This document shows, one piece after another, positions 23,425 to 34,304 of a DNA stretch of 64,000 nt. The first letter of the stretch is position 1. The number at the start of each line of letters is the position of its first letter. Under the pieces are notes generated by a model. The model was given only the letters and a program-made list of their open reading frames with translations, ran no database searches and had not been told where the DNA came from. Both the position numbers and the translations under genes were made by a program. The stretch is taken from the NCBI RefSeq assembly GCF_000237995.1, contig NC_016605.1, positions 1,674,001 through 1,738,000 on the forward strand, in the 5' to 3' direction. Source of the stretch: Pediococcus claussenii ATCC BAA-344. GTDB lineage: Bacteria; Bacillota; Bacilli; Lactobacillales; Lactobacillaceae.

Positions 23425-26400
23425 CTATTTTTTCTCTTTTTTTCTTTTAATTCCTGCTAATCCAAACAGAGATAAAAGTAGCGAAATTCCAATTAATTCA
23501 GATTCAAAGCCATTATTTTCACCTGTTTGTGGTAACAAACCGCTGACAGATGTATTTCCAGCTACTTTTTGTTTACTATTTAGACGTTCCATACGCGTCC
23601 TTGGTTCAAAATTTGAAGAATTTCTTACTATTTTCTTTTTCTCAGTATCTACTTTCATCACTCTGTTTGTCGATATCGTATTAGTAGCTCTACTTAGTCT
23701 TGAAACACTGCCTACTTGTGAGTTCCAATTGCTAGCTACATCCTGTCTTGTCTGTGTACTTTGATTTTCCTTTGTACTTTGGCTTTCATATGAGCCTTGA
23801 CTTACTTGTGAACTTTGGCTTTCATACGAGCCTTGACTCGCTTGTGAACTTTGGCTATTTACATCCGAGTTAACTTCACTGGTAAGGTCACTCATTGCTG
23901 AACTGGCCTTAGTATTAGCACTAGCTGCCGTACTCTGGGCAGCACTGGCTACGCTAGCTAAGCTAGCGGCTTTACTGGCCGCGCTGGCAGCTATCGCTGG
24001 ATCTGTTGTAGTCGCCGCTTCCGAGGCCAAACTAGCTGCTTCACTGGCAGCCGAGTTCGCCGTACTTTGTGCTGACGCTGCCGTCGAGTTATCAGCACTT
24101 ACTGCACTTGCCAAACTCTTTTCGGCACTAGTAGCCGTGCTGTTTAGACTAGTTAATGAGTTGGCAGCACTCGTTTGATTATCCGCGCTAGTTGCCGACG
24201 CCGTACTATTTGCTGCCTGTGCTGCTGATTGGGCAACACTTGCCGCTTCCGAGTTAACTTCACTGGTAAGGTCGCTCATTGCTGAACTGGCCTTAGTATT
24301 AGCACTAGCTGCCGTACTCTGGGCCGCACTGGCTACGCTAGCTAAGCTAGCGGCTTTACTGGCCGCGCTGGCAGCTGTCGCTGGATCTGTTGTAGTCGCC
24401 GCTTTCGAGGCCAAACTAGCTGCTTCACTGGCAGCCGAGCTCGCCGTACTTTGCGCTGACGTTGCCGTCGAGTTAGCAGCACTGACTGCACTTGCCAAAC
24501 TCTTTTCGGCACTAGTAGCCGTACTGTTTAGACTAGTTAATGAGTTGGCAGCACTCGTTTGATTATCCGCGCTAGTTGCCGCCGCCGTACTATTTGCTGC
24601 CTGTGCTGCTGATTGGGCAACACTGGTTGCTTCCGAGTTAACTTCACTGGTAAGGTCGCTCATTGCTGAACTGGCCTTAGTATTAGCACTAGCTGCCGTA
24701 CTCTGGGCCGCACTGGCTACGCTAGCTAAGCTAGCGGCTTTACTGGCCGCGCTGGCAGCTGTCGCTGGATCTGTTGTAGTCGCCGCTTCCGAGGCCAAAC
24801 TAGCTGCTTCACTGGCAGCCGAGTTCGCCGTACTTTGCGCTGACGTTGCCGTCGAGTTATCAGCACTTACTGCACTTGCCAAACTCTTTTCGGCACTAGT
24901 AGCCGTGCTGTTTAGACTAGTTAATGAGTTGGCAGCACTCGTTTGATTATCCGCGCTAGTTGCTGATGCCGTACTATTTGCAGCCTGTGCTGCTGATTGG
25001 GCCACACTGGTTGCTTCCGAGTTAACTTCACTGGTAAGATCGCTCATTGCTGAACTGGCCTTAGTATTAGCACTATCTGCCGTACTCTGGGCAGCACTGG
25101 CTACGCTAGCTAAGCTAGCGGCTTTACTGGCCGCGCTGGCAGCTATCGCTGGATCTGTTGTAGTCGCCGCTTCCGAGGCCAAACTAGCTGCTTCACTGGC
25201 AGCCGAGTTCGCCGTACTTTGTGCTGACGCTGCCGTCGAGTTATCAGCACTTACTGCACTTGCCAAACTCTTTTCGGCACTAGTAGCCGTGCTGTTTAGA
25301 CTAGTTAATGAGTTGGCAGCACTCGTTTGATTATCCGCGCTAGTTGCCGACGCCGTACTATTTGCTGCCTGTGCTGCTGATTGGGCAACACTTGCCGCTT
25401 CCGAGTTAACTTCACTGGTAAGGTCGCTCATTGCTGAACTGGCCTTAGTATTAGCACTAGCTGCCGTACTCTGGGCCGCACTGGCTACGCTAGCTAAGCT
25501 AGCGGCTTTACTGGCCGCGCTGGCAGCTGTCGCTGGATCTGTTGTAGTCGCCGCTTCCGAGGCCAAACTAGCTGCTTCACTGGCAGCCGAGTTCGCCGTA
25601 CTTTGCGCTGACGTTGCCGTCGAGTTATCAGCACTTACTGCACTTGCCAAACTCTTTTCGGCACTAGTAGCCGTGCTGTTTAGACTAGTTAATGAGTTGG
25701 CAGCACTCGTTTGATTATCCGCGCTAGTTGCTGATGCCGTACTATTTGCAGCCTGTGCTGCTGATTGGGCCACACTGGTTGCTTCCGAGTTAACTTCACT
25801 GGTAAGATCGCTCATTGCTGAACTGGCCTTAGTATTAGCACTATCTGCCGTACTCTGGGCCGCACTGGCTACGCTAGCTAAGCTAGCGGCTTTACTGGCA
25901 GCACTGGCAGCTGTCGCTGGATCTGTTGTAGTCGCCGCTTCCGAGGCCAAACTAGCTGCTTCACTGGCAGCCGAGTTCGCCGTACTTTGCGCTGACGTTG
26001 CCGTCGAGTTATCAGCACTGACTGCACTTGCCAAACTCTTTTCGGCACTAGTAGCCGTGCTGTTTAGACTAGTTAATGAGTTGGCAGCACTCGTTTGATT
26101 ATCCGCGCTAGTTGCTGATGCCGTACTATTTGCTGCCTGTGCTGCTGATTGGGCAACACTGGCCGCTTCCGAGTTAACTTCACTGGTAAGGTCGCTCATT
26201 GCTGAACTGGCCTTAGTATTAGCACTATCTGCCGTACTCTGGGCCGCACTGGCTACGCTAGCTAAGCTAGCGGCTTTACTGGCCGCGCTGGCAGCTGTCG
26301 CTGGATCTGTTGTAGTCGCCGCTTTCGAGGCCAAACTAGCTGCTTCACTGGCAGCCGAGCTCGCCGTACTTTGCGCTGACGTTGCCGTCGAGTTAGCAGC

Positions 26401-29400
26401 ACTGACTGCACTTGCCAAACTCTTTTCGGCACTAGTAGCCGTACTGTTTAGACTAGTTAATGAGTTGGCAGCACTCGTTTGATTATCCGCGCTAGTTGCC
26501 GCCGTACTATTTGCTGCCTGTGCTGCTGATTGGGCAACACTGGCCGCTTCCGAGTTAACTTCACTGGTAAGGTCGCTCATTGCTGAACTGGCCTTAGTAT
26601 TAGCACTAGCTGCCGTACTCTGGGCCGCACTGGCTACGCTAGCTAAGCTAGCGGCTTTACTGGCCGCGCTGGCAGCTGTCGCTGGATCTGTTGTAGTCGC
26701 CGCTTCCGAGGCCAAACTAGCTGCTTCACTGGCAGCCGAGTTCGCCGCACTTTGCGCTGACGTTGCCGTCGAGTTATCAGCACTTACTGCACTTGCCAAA
26801 CTCTTTTCGGCACTAGTAGCCGTGCTGTTTAGACTAGTTAATGAGTTGGCAGCACTCGTTTGATTATCCGCGCTAGTTGCTGATACCGTACTATTTGCAG
26901 CCTGTGCTGCTGATTGGGCCACACTGGTTGCTTCCGAGTTAACTTCACTGGTAAGATCGCTCATTGCTGAACTGGCCTTAGTATTAGCACTAGCTGCCGT
27001 ACTCTGGGCCGCACTGGCTACGCTAGCTAAGCTAGCGGCTTTACTGGCAGCACTGGCAGCTGTCGCTGGATCTGTTGTAGTCGCCGCTTCCGAGGCCAAA
27101 CTAGCTGCTTCACTGGCAGCCGAGTTCGCCGTACTTTGCGCTGACGTTGCCGTCGAGTTATCAGCACTGACTGCACTTGCCAAACTCTTTTCGGTACTAG
27201 TAGCCGTGCTGTTTAGACTAGTTAATGAGTTGGCAGCACTCGTTTGATTATCCGCGCTAGTTGCTGATGCTATGCTCTGTGCTACACTGGCAGCCGATTG
27301 AGTCTTGTCAATTCCATCTGATATAACTGTACTGTTTAAATCACTTAATGCGTTAGAAACAGCATTATTGTCACTATTAACTTTAGCTACTTGTTCACTT
27401 GCCAATGACGCCAATGAATTAGCAGCGGATACATAACTTGCCTCATTGACAGGATCCGACTTAGCCACTACAGCAAGACTACTTGCTGTTGAAGCCGCTG
27501 ATTGAGCCGTACTTAAAGCCATCGAAGCATCATCTTCATTAGACTGAATTGCCTTAGCCATACTTTGCACTGTTGAATTTGCACTGTCTAAATTAGCGAT
27601 TGAATTTGCACTTGTAACAGCATTACTATCAACACCTACATCGCTCACTGCCTGACCAGCTGATTGAGCATCTTGAGTTGTAACCTCATCAGCTAAATCA
27701 TTAAAGGAAGAATTAACATTAGATAATGTTTCTGCCGCCATTGAATCTGCTGATTGGGCAACTAAAGCAGCACTATTCGCCTGTGACGCAAATTTGGTTG
27801 CCAAACTAGGATCACTAAATTGGCTAGCAGCACTGGCATAGCTATCAGCAATTGATTGAGCTGAATTTGCAATCGACTGATCAACCGAAGCAGATGCAAC
27901 CTGATCATTCAGGTTTGATAAAGCCGCAGATACCGTAGAATTATTGGAATACTCACTGCCCATTGAATTTGCAACTGTCTGAATACTCGAAACTTCACTA
28001 CTAATGCTATTAGTATTATTCGTTACACTATCAGCATTTTGGGCTGCATTCGAGCCAATAATTGTAGCTAAAGATTGTGCTTGAGAACCCGCTGAGGCAA
28101 TAGTACTCTCTGTTACTAGTTCTAAACTATTAGCCACAGACGCTGCACTTTGTGCTGCTAAGTTAGCAGACGTTGCCGTCGAAACATTGTTTGCTGCCGC
28201 AGCGCTTTGAGCATCAGATCCCAGAGAACTAGCGGTACTAGCTAATGCTGCTAAACTGGACTGATAATCAGAAATTTGGGCTTGCGCGGCAGAAAGCTGG
28301 TTTTCAATGCTGCTAACTGCTGAATTTTCAGATACTCCACTCGCGATTGTAACTGTAGAAGTAACCTGATTACTAAACTTCGTTGCTTCTGAGTTAACAA
28401 TTGAATTTGCCGCTGAAGTAACTTGATTTGCATCTGCTGTTTGTTTATTTGCCGTTGCAGCAGAGAGACTATCGGCAATGATCGTATTGACCATTGTTGT
28501 TGTTTCATTATTGGTTAACTTGCCTAAACTATTGATTGCACTTGTTAAGCTATTAGCCGTTAATGCTGCGCTCGTAGCTTCGGACGCAAATACGCTAGTA
28601 TCACTCGTGTTAAAAGCTGCCGAGGCACTGGCTACACTATTAGCCAATTCACTCATCAAAGTATTTAATGAATTGTTAGCAATATTAGCTGAATCTGCAG
28701 CACTATCAATTGATTTCAGATCACCCGCTAAACTGTTTACAAGTGAACTTGAAGAATCAGTTTTTGCTTTAGAAATAGCCGAAGTGGCTTTTGAGTCAAT
28801 TGAGCTAGCTAAAGAACCCCCATTATTAGTATCATTAATGATTGTTTGTGATGCGCTAGCTGCTGCCCCACTATCTGCTTGAATTTCGGAATTAATCGAA
28901 TTCAAAACTGCCTGAGCTTGTGATAACAACTGCTCTGCCGAAATGGCTAAATTACTTGTTGCCTGGTAATCACTATTTGTACCACTTTGAGCACCGATGG
29001 CACTGTCCGCATATTGTGATGTTCTATCTTTATTTCCTAAACTAGCAACTCGATCCGCCTCACTGGCAGCGCTATTAGCAGACGTAATAAATTGACTCGT
29101 TGAACTATTTAATGAATTAACCTGACTATTTATGCCAATCATTGAGGTAACTGGGCCTGTTATCTGAGCATTACCGCTAGTTAAACTAGAAATAGAATTA
29201 ATCGCCGAAGTAATACTATTAATTTCTGAAGTCAACGCTGTTTGCGAACTATTATCCGTGCCTGCTTGCACTGCAGCTGAATTAGCCATTGAGTCATACA
29301 AACTTGATCCCGCCATATCAGCATCAACTTGAGTTGTTACTTGACTGTAAATACTATTTGCCTGGCTAGCCATACTATCGACTTGATACTCGATACTTCC

Positions 29401-32400
29401 CGCTGCACTTTGTGCTGATTGTGCCAAGAAAGCATAGGTTGAAGCATCCGAAGCATCTGCAATATTAGCTGCCGAATTAGTTTGTTGATAATAGCTGTCA
29501 GCAATCTTTTGATACGAATTTGCCTGCGCATTGTCACTATTTACAGCACTTTGAAGTGATCCAGCTTGAGAAATTAATTCATTTACTTGCGAATTTTCAG
29601 GTGATTTAGCGCCGTACGAACCAGTTGCGCTGACAATACTGTCGATCGTAACCCCAACATTACTTCCAGCACTGTACGCTTTATCCGCAGCACTAGCAGC
29701 CGTTGAAGCATCATTGCGATACTGTTCTGCAGCAGTACTATCCGCTTGTGATTGCAAGTTAGCATCACTAGCTAGAATGTTTCCTTGGCTTAGGAGGCCT
29801 TGCATGCTAGACAAATCATTTGCCAATGTATCAGCAACAGACTTGGCAGTTGAAGCAGCGATGCTTGTTGTGCTGGTATCATCTGTTTTAGCTGCATTAC
29901 TGGCCACGATATTATAGCTCTGAGTTGCACTAGTTAAACTATTTACCGTATTCTGTAAACTACTTACCGCCGTAGATAAGGAATCAGCACTATTTACGAG
30001 ATCTACATAATTAGTAGGGTTGGTTGCTGCCAGACTATCGATATTACTGATTAATTTATTTACATCACCTGCCACATTGCTTGCCAACGACTGAGTATTA
30101 TTAGCAGCACTGGCCTGAACTCCTGCATCAGATGCCTGTTCACTAGCCGTTACAGAATCAACTTGAACTGCATTGCTTAACAGTGGGCTAATCTTATCAA
30201 TGGATGTTTGCAAATCTGAATACTGTGAATTAAATAAATTTGCATCAGATGCTAAACTAGCTGCAATACTTGCGGCGTTACTTGCACCTGAAAAATCGTT
30301 AATCTGAGCATCATCACTCGCCACACTTGCGTAACTTATTGCTGTTGAATTCGCCGATTCAACCTGAGAGGCTAAAATCGTTGCATTACTTAAATAGCCG
30401 GCAGCTGATTGTGCCATCCCAGCAACACTTGTATTTGTTGGGTCACTGGCGGCAATTTGACTGTTTGCTACGCCCTGATTAGCAAGTGAATTCATTTGTG
30501 AGGTTACTTTAGCATTAACAGACGAAGCCCCATTAGCTGTAACTGAAGCAGAATTAGCTGCCATACTTGCACCATTGGAATCATAGTTTACCTGAGAACC
30601 AAATACCGGCACCATTGAACTAATCGCAGTATTCAAAGAATTCACGATTGTATTATTGGAATCTGCGATGGCTTGTGCCGACTCTGCAATTGACTCGTAT
30701 TGACTTGTTGCACTTACATCATTTAATTGAGCAGTTGAATCCGCCGAAGTCTGCGCATCCAATGCTACCTGTTCAGCACTTTTAATTACTTGATAAGCAC
30801 TTTGTTCAACAGTTACTGCATTAGATACTGACCCATAAGCGGTTTGCATGCTATTGTTTTTAGGATCTTGCGAGGCTTGTGCGCTAAGTGATGCCAAATT
30901 ATTTTGCGCATCATTACTATTTTGACTAACATTCGCAGCCGCAGACGTGATGGTGTTCACTTCAGATCCGGCCGCACTAGCATAGCTTGCCGCAGCAATA
31001 CTATCCGCTTTAACCGTTGTTTGAACATATTCATTTGCGCTTTGGGCAACCATATACAAACTTGTTGCCACTTGAGCTGCTGAAAGGGCTGCTGACTGAG
31101 CACTCTGCGCACTTATTGCATACGCACTTGCTAAGGAAGCATCATTAGCAGCCGCAGCACTTTGAGCCGCTTGAGCGTACCCCTGAGCCGCTGAAGCATA
31201 ATTACTTGATGCACTTGCAAAACTAGTTGCTTGCTTAGCTTCATAACTGGCTAAGCTGGCCGCACTAGCCGCACCACTAGCTGTACTTTGAGCTAAACTG
31301 GCCGCACTAACAACATTTGAGTTAGCTAAATCGGTTTTACCAGTATTACTGGCCGCATTAGCGTTTGATAAAGCGCTATCGGCTGCAATACCCGCAACTG
31401 AGGCATTATTTTGTGCAGTTGAAGCTACCCCTGAAGCGACACTGGCAGCCTGTGATGAAACCGTTGAATCATCTACAACCTGACTAGAAACATGCACTGT
31501 TGCTGAAGATACCGTTGAGGCTGCCGAATCAACATTAGCAATTGCAGATGAAACATCCCCTGCAGCGCTGGCAGCCTGCATTGCATAACTATAAGCAGCA
31601 CTTAAATCATTATTATTAGCAGCCAACTGTGCATCAGAAGCATAGTTCAAGGCATCATTTGCGAGACTGGTTGCCGCTTGAGCAGCACTATTTCCACCAG
31701 TTGCAGCGCTTTGTGCAGTCCCGTTTTGATTTTGAACATTTTGGTTAGTAACATCAGTTGCCGCCAGACTAGCTGCAATACTTGCATTTACTTGAGCCTC
31801 CATTGCAGCCATTGCAGCTGATAATGCTATACCCTGAACAGAATCTACAGTTGAGCTCGCTTCGGATGCAATATTACTTGCCGCAACACTTGTCGCACTA
31901 GTAGCCACACTAGTTGCAGCACTGGCGGTCGATTCAACTTGACTTGCCGTTAAACTAGTAACAGCAGTTAATGAATTCACCAGTTGCATTGCAGCGTCAG
32001 CTTTTTCATCAGCATTGGAAATAGCAACTGAAGCCGCTGACATAACACTATCGTAATTAGAAGTAGCCGAATTGGCCTGACTAGTCGCACTTTGGGCCTG
32101 AGCGCTGTAGCTTGTAACAATTGACTGATAAATAGATGTATTAGAGTCAGCGAAAGTCGCTCCATTTGCACTAGTCAAACTATTTGCCATACTTTGCTCC
32201 CAACCTAAAAGGGAGTTTGCAGAATTATATAAAGAATTAGCAATACTTGCTGTTAACGATTGATTCATATAGACAGAAGTAACTGAGGTCGCCTGAGCAA
32301 CCGCACTTACATCATCATTAATAGCATTGGAGACTAACTGATTAGCTTCATCCAATTGGGCTTGAGCAGATTGAGCCGTCATGTTTTGTGTTGAAGTTTG

Positions 32401-34254
32401 AATATAGTAACTTTGAGTCTGTGAATAATAAGTTGCCACATTTGAGTCATTTGGCGATAACGACGCGGCTTGACTAGCAGCATCTAACGCTGACTGAGCA
32501 GCTGACATTGCGGATGTTGCTTGATTCTGATAACCAGCAACAGTTGATTCAGCTGAAACTACTGCGCTGGTTGGATTAACAGTGAATTTATACGTTAAAT
32601 TTTCTCCAGAAGCGTATGTAGCCTCATTATCTGGCGAAACGGATAATAAATAACTTTGTCCATCTGTTCCAGTCACCTGGGCTCCAGGATTAATCGAACT
32701 AAAATCAATATTCAATCCACTTACGCCTGAAATAGTTTTGCTTGCTAAAATTGATTCCCCACTCTCGTTCACATATTGAACAGTTACAGGAACTACCGCA
32801 GCACTGGTGATCACTGGTGTTGTTTGGGTTGTGGTATTTTGAACCGTATATGAAAAGGTCTGATTAATTCCATAACCAACCGAACTATCAAATACCAAAA
32901 CCGTTGATGGATCTACTCCCTGTGCAATAGCTGCTTGAGCGGCAGTTTCCGTAGGATAAACATGAATCGTATCACCAATATTGGCGTTAACTGTGTAGTT
33001 AACAGTCGTTCCACTAGGCGTTGTAACAGGTATAGTTACAACAGATTGCCCCTTAGTATAATTTAAACTATTTAGTTGAAATCCAAAGTTATTGTACGAT
33101 CCACCGGTTGATGCTGCGACTGAAAGAGCATAGTCGTCTTGATTTGGAACAGCAAAAGTTAACGTACTATTCCCATTATCAGGAAAACTAACTGTTAATA
33201 TTTGCGTAGCAGCACTATACGTCATTGTTATAGTGTGGTAATTACCATCGTATAAACTGGTATTTAACGGCGTTACTTGATCAGTAGGGGGTGCAACCAT
33301 AATACCGGACGCATTAGTTGTTCGGAATCCTGCATATGCCTCAAAAGAGGTACTTCCAAACCAGCCCGACTGTAACTTAGGGTCATTGTATTGATTATTA
33401 GCATTACTAGTTGATGATCCACCGGTATTCCCATATTCATCAAAGACATACCCAAAAGAGTTCTTTAGTCCGGCAAGTCCCAATCCACCACCTTTTTGGC
33501 CACTGGCAGTGTCTTGAGGATTAATAGGTGAAAATACAATTCCCATCCCATCAGCAGCGTTATTAGTGTGGCTTCCCAATAAAACTGATCCACTCAGCGT
33601 AAAATCTTTTGAAAAATCAATAGTCGTATTCAATACAGCATGTCCAACCTGATTGCCAGTGTCTGCTGTTAATCCAACTTGTCCACTACTATTAAACTGA
33701 ACAGCAGTTCCGTTTCCAGAAAAATCCTTTTCAGCTGTGGACCCGGTAACACTACCAGTTGTTGATCCTACTGTACTTCCGTTTTCTAACTTTGGAATGG
33801 ATGTTGAAGCAGGTGTCGTAGCCATGGCTGCCATTTTAACAACGGACTTAGTGGCTGCTCGACTCGACAAATTGCTGGTTGTAACATTTGTACTTACTGT
33901 AGGCGCAACGGTCTTTGGGCTTTGTGAATTTGCAGTACTTGTAGTATTGCTAGTATCATCTTCAGTTGCTACAGCCCGTGATTTTAAGCTTACAGAGGAA
34001 TCTGATGTTGCTCCTGATTCAGGCGTAGAAGCGGTTGTGGTAGTCCCATTTGTACCAGCGTTCGTACCTGTTCCAGATCCACCAGTTGTTTGCTCCGTAG
34101 TTGTTTGTGATGCAGCATCCGCATGTGCTGGAGAAGTTCCAGCCACATCAACTAACGCAATCGACAAAAAAGACAAACCCGCTATTACCCAGCGACGCCC
34201 GTCTTTATACATTTTAAAATGTACTTTATTAGTTATAACCCTTTTGCGTTTCAT
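23425..34254 (-). CDS. giant Ala/Ser-rich LPXTG adhesin with L-type lectin domain
   Basis: This 3609-residue surface protein begins with a KxYKxGKxW-type signal peptide (HFKMYKDGRRW at 12-22, probable cleavage after SPAHA, residue 45). Residues 46-165 are Ser/Thr/Gly-rich. A bacterial L-type lectin domain spans about 175-402 (DGMGIVF, GYVFDEY). A MucBP-like or ubiquitin-like domain lies at about 488-560 (VTVQYVNESGE). From about 563 it is almost wholly Ala, Ser, Asn, Thr, Gln and Val in helical patterns, including nine 128-residue repeats (about 2330-3465). It ends in a linker, LPQTG (about 3574-3578), a hydrophobic helix and a KRKKEKK tail for sortase anchoring. I noticed no cysteine. GGAGAAG precedes the ATG. 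It is probably a glycosylated fibrillar adhesin. Confidence 0.93.
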   Translation of the reverse strand: MKRKRVITNKVHFKMYKDGRRWVIAGLSFLSIALVDVAGTSPAHADAASQTTTEQTTGGSGTGTNAGTNGTTTTASTPESGATSDSSVSLKSRAVATEDDTSNTTSTANSQSPKTVAPTVSTNVTTSNLSSRAATKSVVKMAAMATTPASTSIPKLENGSTVGSTTGSVTGSTAEKDFSGNGTAVQFNSSGQVGLTADTGNQVGHAVLNTTIDFSKDFTLSGSVLLGSHTNNAADGMGIVFSPINPQDTASGQKGGGLGLAGLKNSFGYVFDEYGNTGGSSTSNANNQYNDPKLQSGWFGSTSFEAYAGFRTTNASGIMVAPPTDQVTPLNTSLYDGNYHTITMTYSAATQILTVSFPDNGNSTLTFAVPNQDDYALSVAASTGGSYNNFGFQLNSLNYTKGQSVVTIPVTTPSGTTVNYTVNANIGDTIHVYPTETAAQAAIAQGVDPSTVLVFDSSVGYGINQTFSYTVQNTTTQTTPVITSAAVVPVTVQYVNESGESILASKTISGVSGLNIDFSSINPGAQVTGTDGQSYLLSVSPDNEATYASGENLTYKFTVNPTSAVVSAESTVAGYQNQATSAMSAAQSALDAASQAASLSPNDSNVATYYSQTQSYYIQTSTQNMTAQSAQAQLDEANQLVSNAINDDVSAVAQATSVTSVYMNQSLTASIANSLYNSANSLLGWEQSMANSLTSANGATFADSNTSIYQSIVTSYSAQAQSATSQANSATSNYDSVMSAASVAISNADEKADAAMQLVNSLTAVTSLTASQVESTASAATSVATSATSVAASNIASEASSTVDSVQGIALSAAMAAMEAQVNASIAASLAATDVTNQNVQNQNGTAQSAATGGNSAAQAATSLANDALNYASDAQLAANNNDLSAAYSYAMQAASAAGDVSSAIANVDSAASTVSSATVHVSSQVVDDSTVSSQAASVASGVASTAQNNASVAGIAADSALSNANAASNTGKTDLANSNVVSAASLAQSTASGAASAASLASYEAKQATSFASASSNYASAAQGYAQAAQSAAAANDASLASAYAISAQSAQSAALSAAQVATSLYMVAQSANEYVQTTVKADSIAAASYASAAGSEVNTITSAAANVSQNSNDAQNNLASLSAQASQDPKNNSMQTAYGSVSNAVTVEQSAYQVIKSAEQVALDAQTSADSTAQLNDVSATSQYESIAESAQAIADSNNTIVNSLNTAISSMVPVFGSQVNYDSNGASMAANSASVTANGASSVNAKVTSQMNSLANQGVANSQIAASDPTNTSVAGMAQSAAGYLSNATILASQVESANSTAISYASVASDDAQINDFSGASNAASIAASLASDANLFNSQYSDLQTSIDKISPLLSNAVQVDSVTASEQASDAGVQASAANNTQSLASNVAGDVNKLISNIDSLAATNPTNYVDLVNSADSLSTAVSSLQNTVNSLTSATQSYNIVASNAAKTDDTSTTSIAASTAKSVADTLANDLSSMQGLLSQGNILASDANLQSQADSTAAEQYRNDASTAASAADKAYSAGSNVGVTIDSIVSATGSYGAKSPENSQVNELISQAGSLQSAVNSDNAQANSYQKIADSYYQQTNSAANIADASDASTYAFLAQSAQSAAGSIEYQVDSMASQANSIYSQVTTQVDADMAGSSLYDSMANSAAVQAGTDNSSQTALTSEINSITSAINSISSLTSGNAQITGPVTSMIGINSQVNSLNSSTSQFITSANSAASEADRVASLGNKDRTSQYADSAIGAQSGTNSDYQATSNLAISAEQLLSQAQAVLNSINSEIQADSGAAASASQTIINDTNNGGSLASSIDSKATSAISKAKTDSSSSLVNSLAGDLKSIDSAADSANIANNSLNTLMSELANSVASASAAFNTSDTSVFASEATSAALTANSLTSAINSLGKLTNNETTTMVNTIIADSLSAATANKQTADANQVTSAANSIVNSEATKFSNQVTSTVTIASGVSENSAVSSIENQLSAAQAQISDYQSSLAALASTASSLGSDAQSAAAANNVSTATSANLAAQSAASVANSLELVTESTIASAGSQAQSLATIIGSNAAQNADSVTNNTNSISSEVSSIQTVANSMGSEYSNNSTVSAALSNLNDQVASASVDQSIANSAQSIADSYASAASQFSDPSLATKFASQANSAALVAQSADSMAAETLSNVNSSFNDLADEVTTQDAQSAGQAVSDVGVDSNAVTSANSIANLDSANSTVQSMAKAIQSNEDDASMALSTAQSAASTASSLAVVAKSDPVNEASYVSAANSLASLASEQVAKVNSDNNAVSNALSDLNSTVISDGIDKTQSAASVAQSIASATSADNQTSAANSLTSLNSTATSTEKSLASAVSADNSTATSAQSTANSAASEAASLASEAATTTDPATAASAASKAASLASVASAAQSTAASANTKASSAMSDLTSEVNSEATSVAQSAAQAANSTVSATSADNQTSAANSLTSLNSTATSAEKSLASAVSADNSTATSAQSAANSAASEAASLASEAATTTDPATAASAASKAASLASVASAAQSTAASANTKASSAMSDLTSEVNSEAASVAQSAAQAANSTAATSADNQTSAANSLTSLNSTATSAEKSLASAVSAANSTATSAQSTASSAASEAASLASKAATTTDPATAASAASKAASLASVASAAQSTADSANTKASSAMSDLTSEVNSEAASVAQSAAQAANSTASATSADNQTSAANSLTSLNSTATSAEKSLASAVSADNSTATSAQSTANSAASEAASLASEAATTTDPATAASAASKAASLASVASAAQSTADSANTKASSAMSDLTSEVNSEATSVAQSAAQAANSTASATSADNQTSAANSLTSLNSTATSAEKSLASAVSADNSTATSAQSTANSAASEAASLASEAATTTDPATAASAASKAASLASVASAAQSTAASANTKASSAMSDLTSEVNSEAASVAQSAAQAANSTASATSADNQTSAANSLTSLNSTATSAEKSLASAVSADNSTAASAQSTANSAASEAASLASEAATTTDPAIAASAASKAASLASVASAAQSTADSANTKASSAMSDLTSEVNSEATSVAQSAAQAANSTASATSADNQTSAANSLTSLNSTATSAEKSLASAVSADNSTATSAQSTANSAASEAASLASEAATTTDPATAASAASKAASLASVASAAQSTAASANTKASSAMSDLTSEVNSEATSVAQSAAQAANSTAAATSADNQTSAANSLTSLNSTATSAEKSLASAVSAANSTATSAQSTASSAASEAASLASKAATTTDPATAASAASKAASLASVASAAQSTAASANTKASSAMSDLTSEVNSEAASVAQSAAQAANSTASATSADNQTSAANSLTSLNSTATSAEKSLASAVSADNSTAASAQSTANSAASEAASLASEAATTTDPAIAASAASKAASLASVASAAQSTAASANTKASSAMSDLTSEVNSDVNSQSSQASQGSYESQSSQVSQGSYESQSTKENQSTQTRQDVASNWNSQVGSVSRLSRATNTISTNRVMKVDTEKKKIVRNSSNFEPRTRMERLNSKQKVAGNTSVSGLLPQTGENNGFESELIGISLLLSLFGLAGIKRKKEKK
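23861..27265 (-). repeat. nine tandem 384-bp coding repeats
   Basis: A fixed landmark (ATCTGTTGTAGTC on the plus strand) recurs at 24001, 24385, 24769, 25153, 25537, 25921, 26305, 26686 and 27070. The period is exactly 384 bp (128 codons) except one of 381, where a codon is lost. Units differ at few bases. Distinct variants recur at a distance (for example 24385 and 26305, or 24001 and 25153), which points to duplication of multi-unit blocks. Each unit encodes an Ala/Ser-rich probable helix ending in a DLTSEVNSE segment. Confidence 0.95.
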
Positions 34255-34304
34255 TTCTTCTCCACACTTATTTAGTTTTCTAACCCTTTTTCACACAATA
34301 ATTC

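Noticed and set aside
23861-27265. CRISPR-like regular repeats
   Set aside because: The 384-bp units are contiguous, in frame and coding, without spacers. They are protein repeats.
28478-28882. 134-codon plus-strand frame opposite the adhesin
   Set aside because: It is a low-complexity antisense shadow of Ala/Ser codons without a ribosome site.
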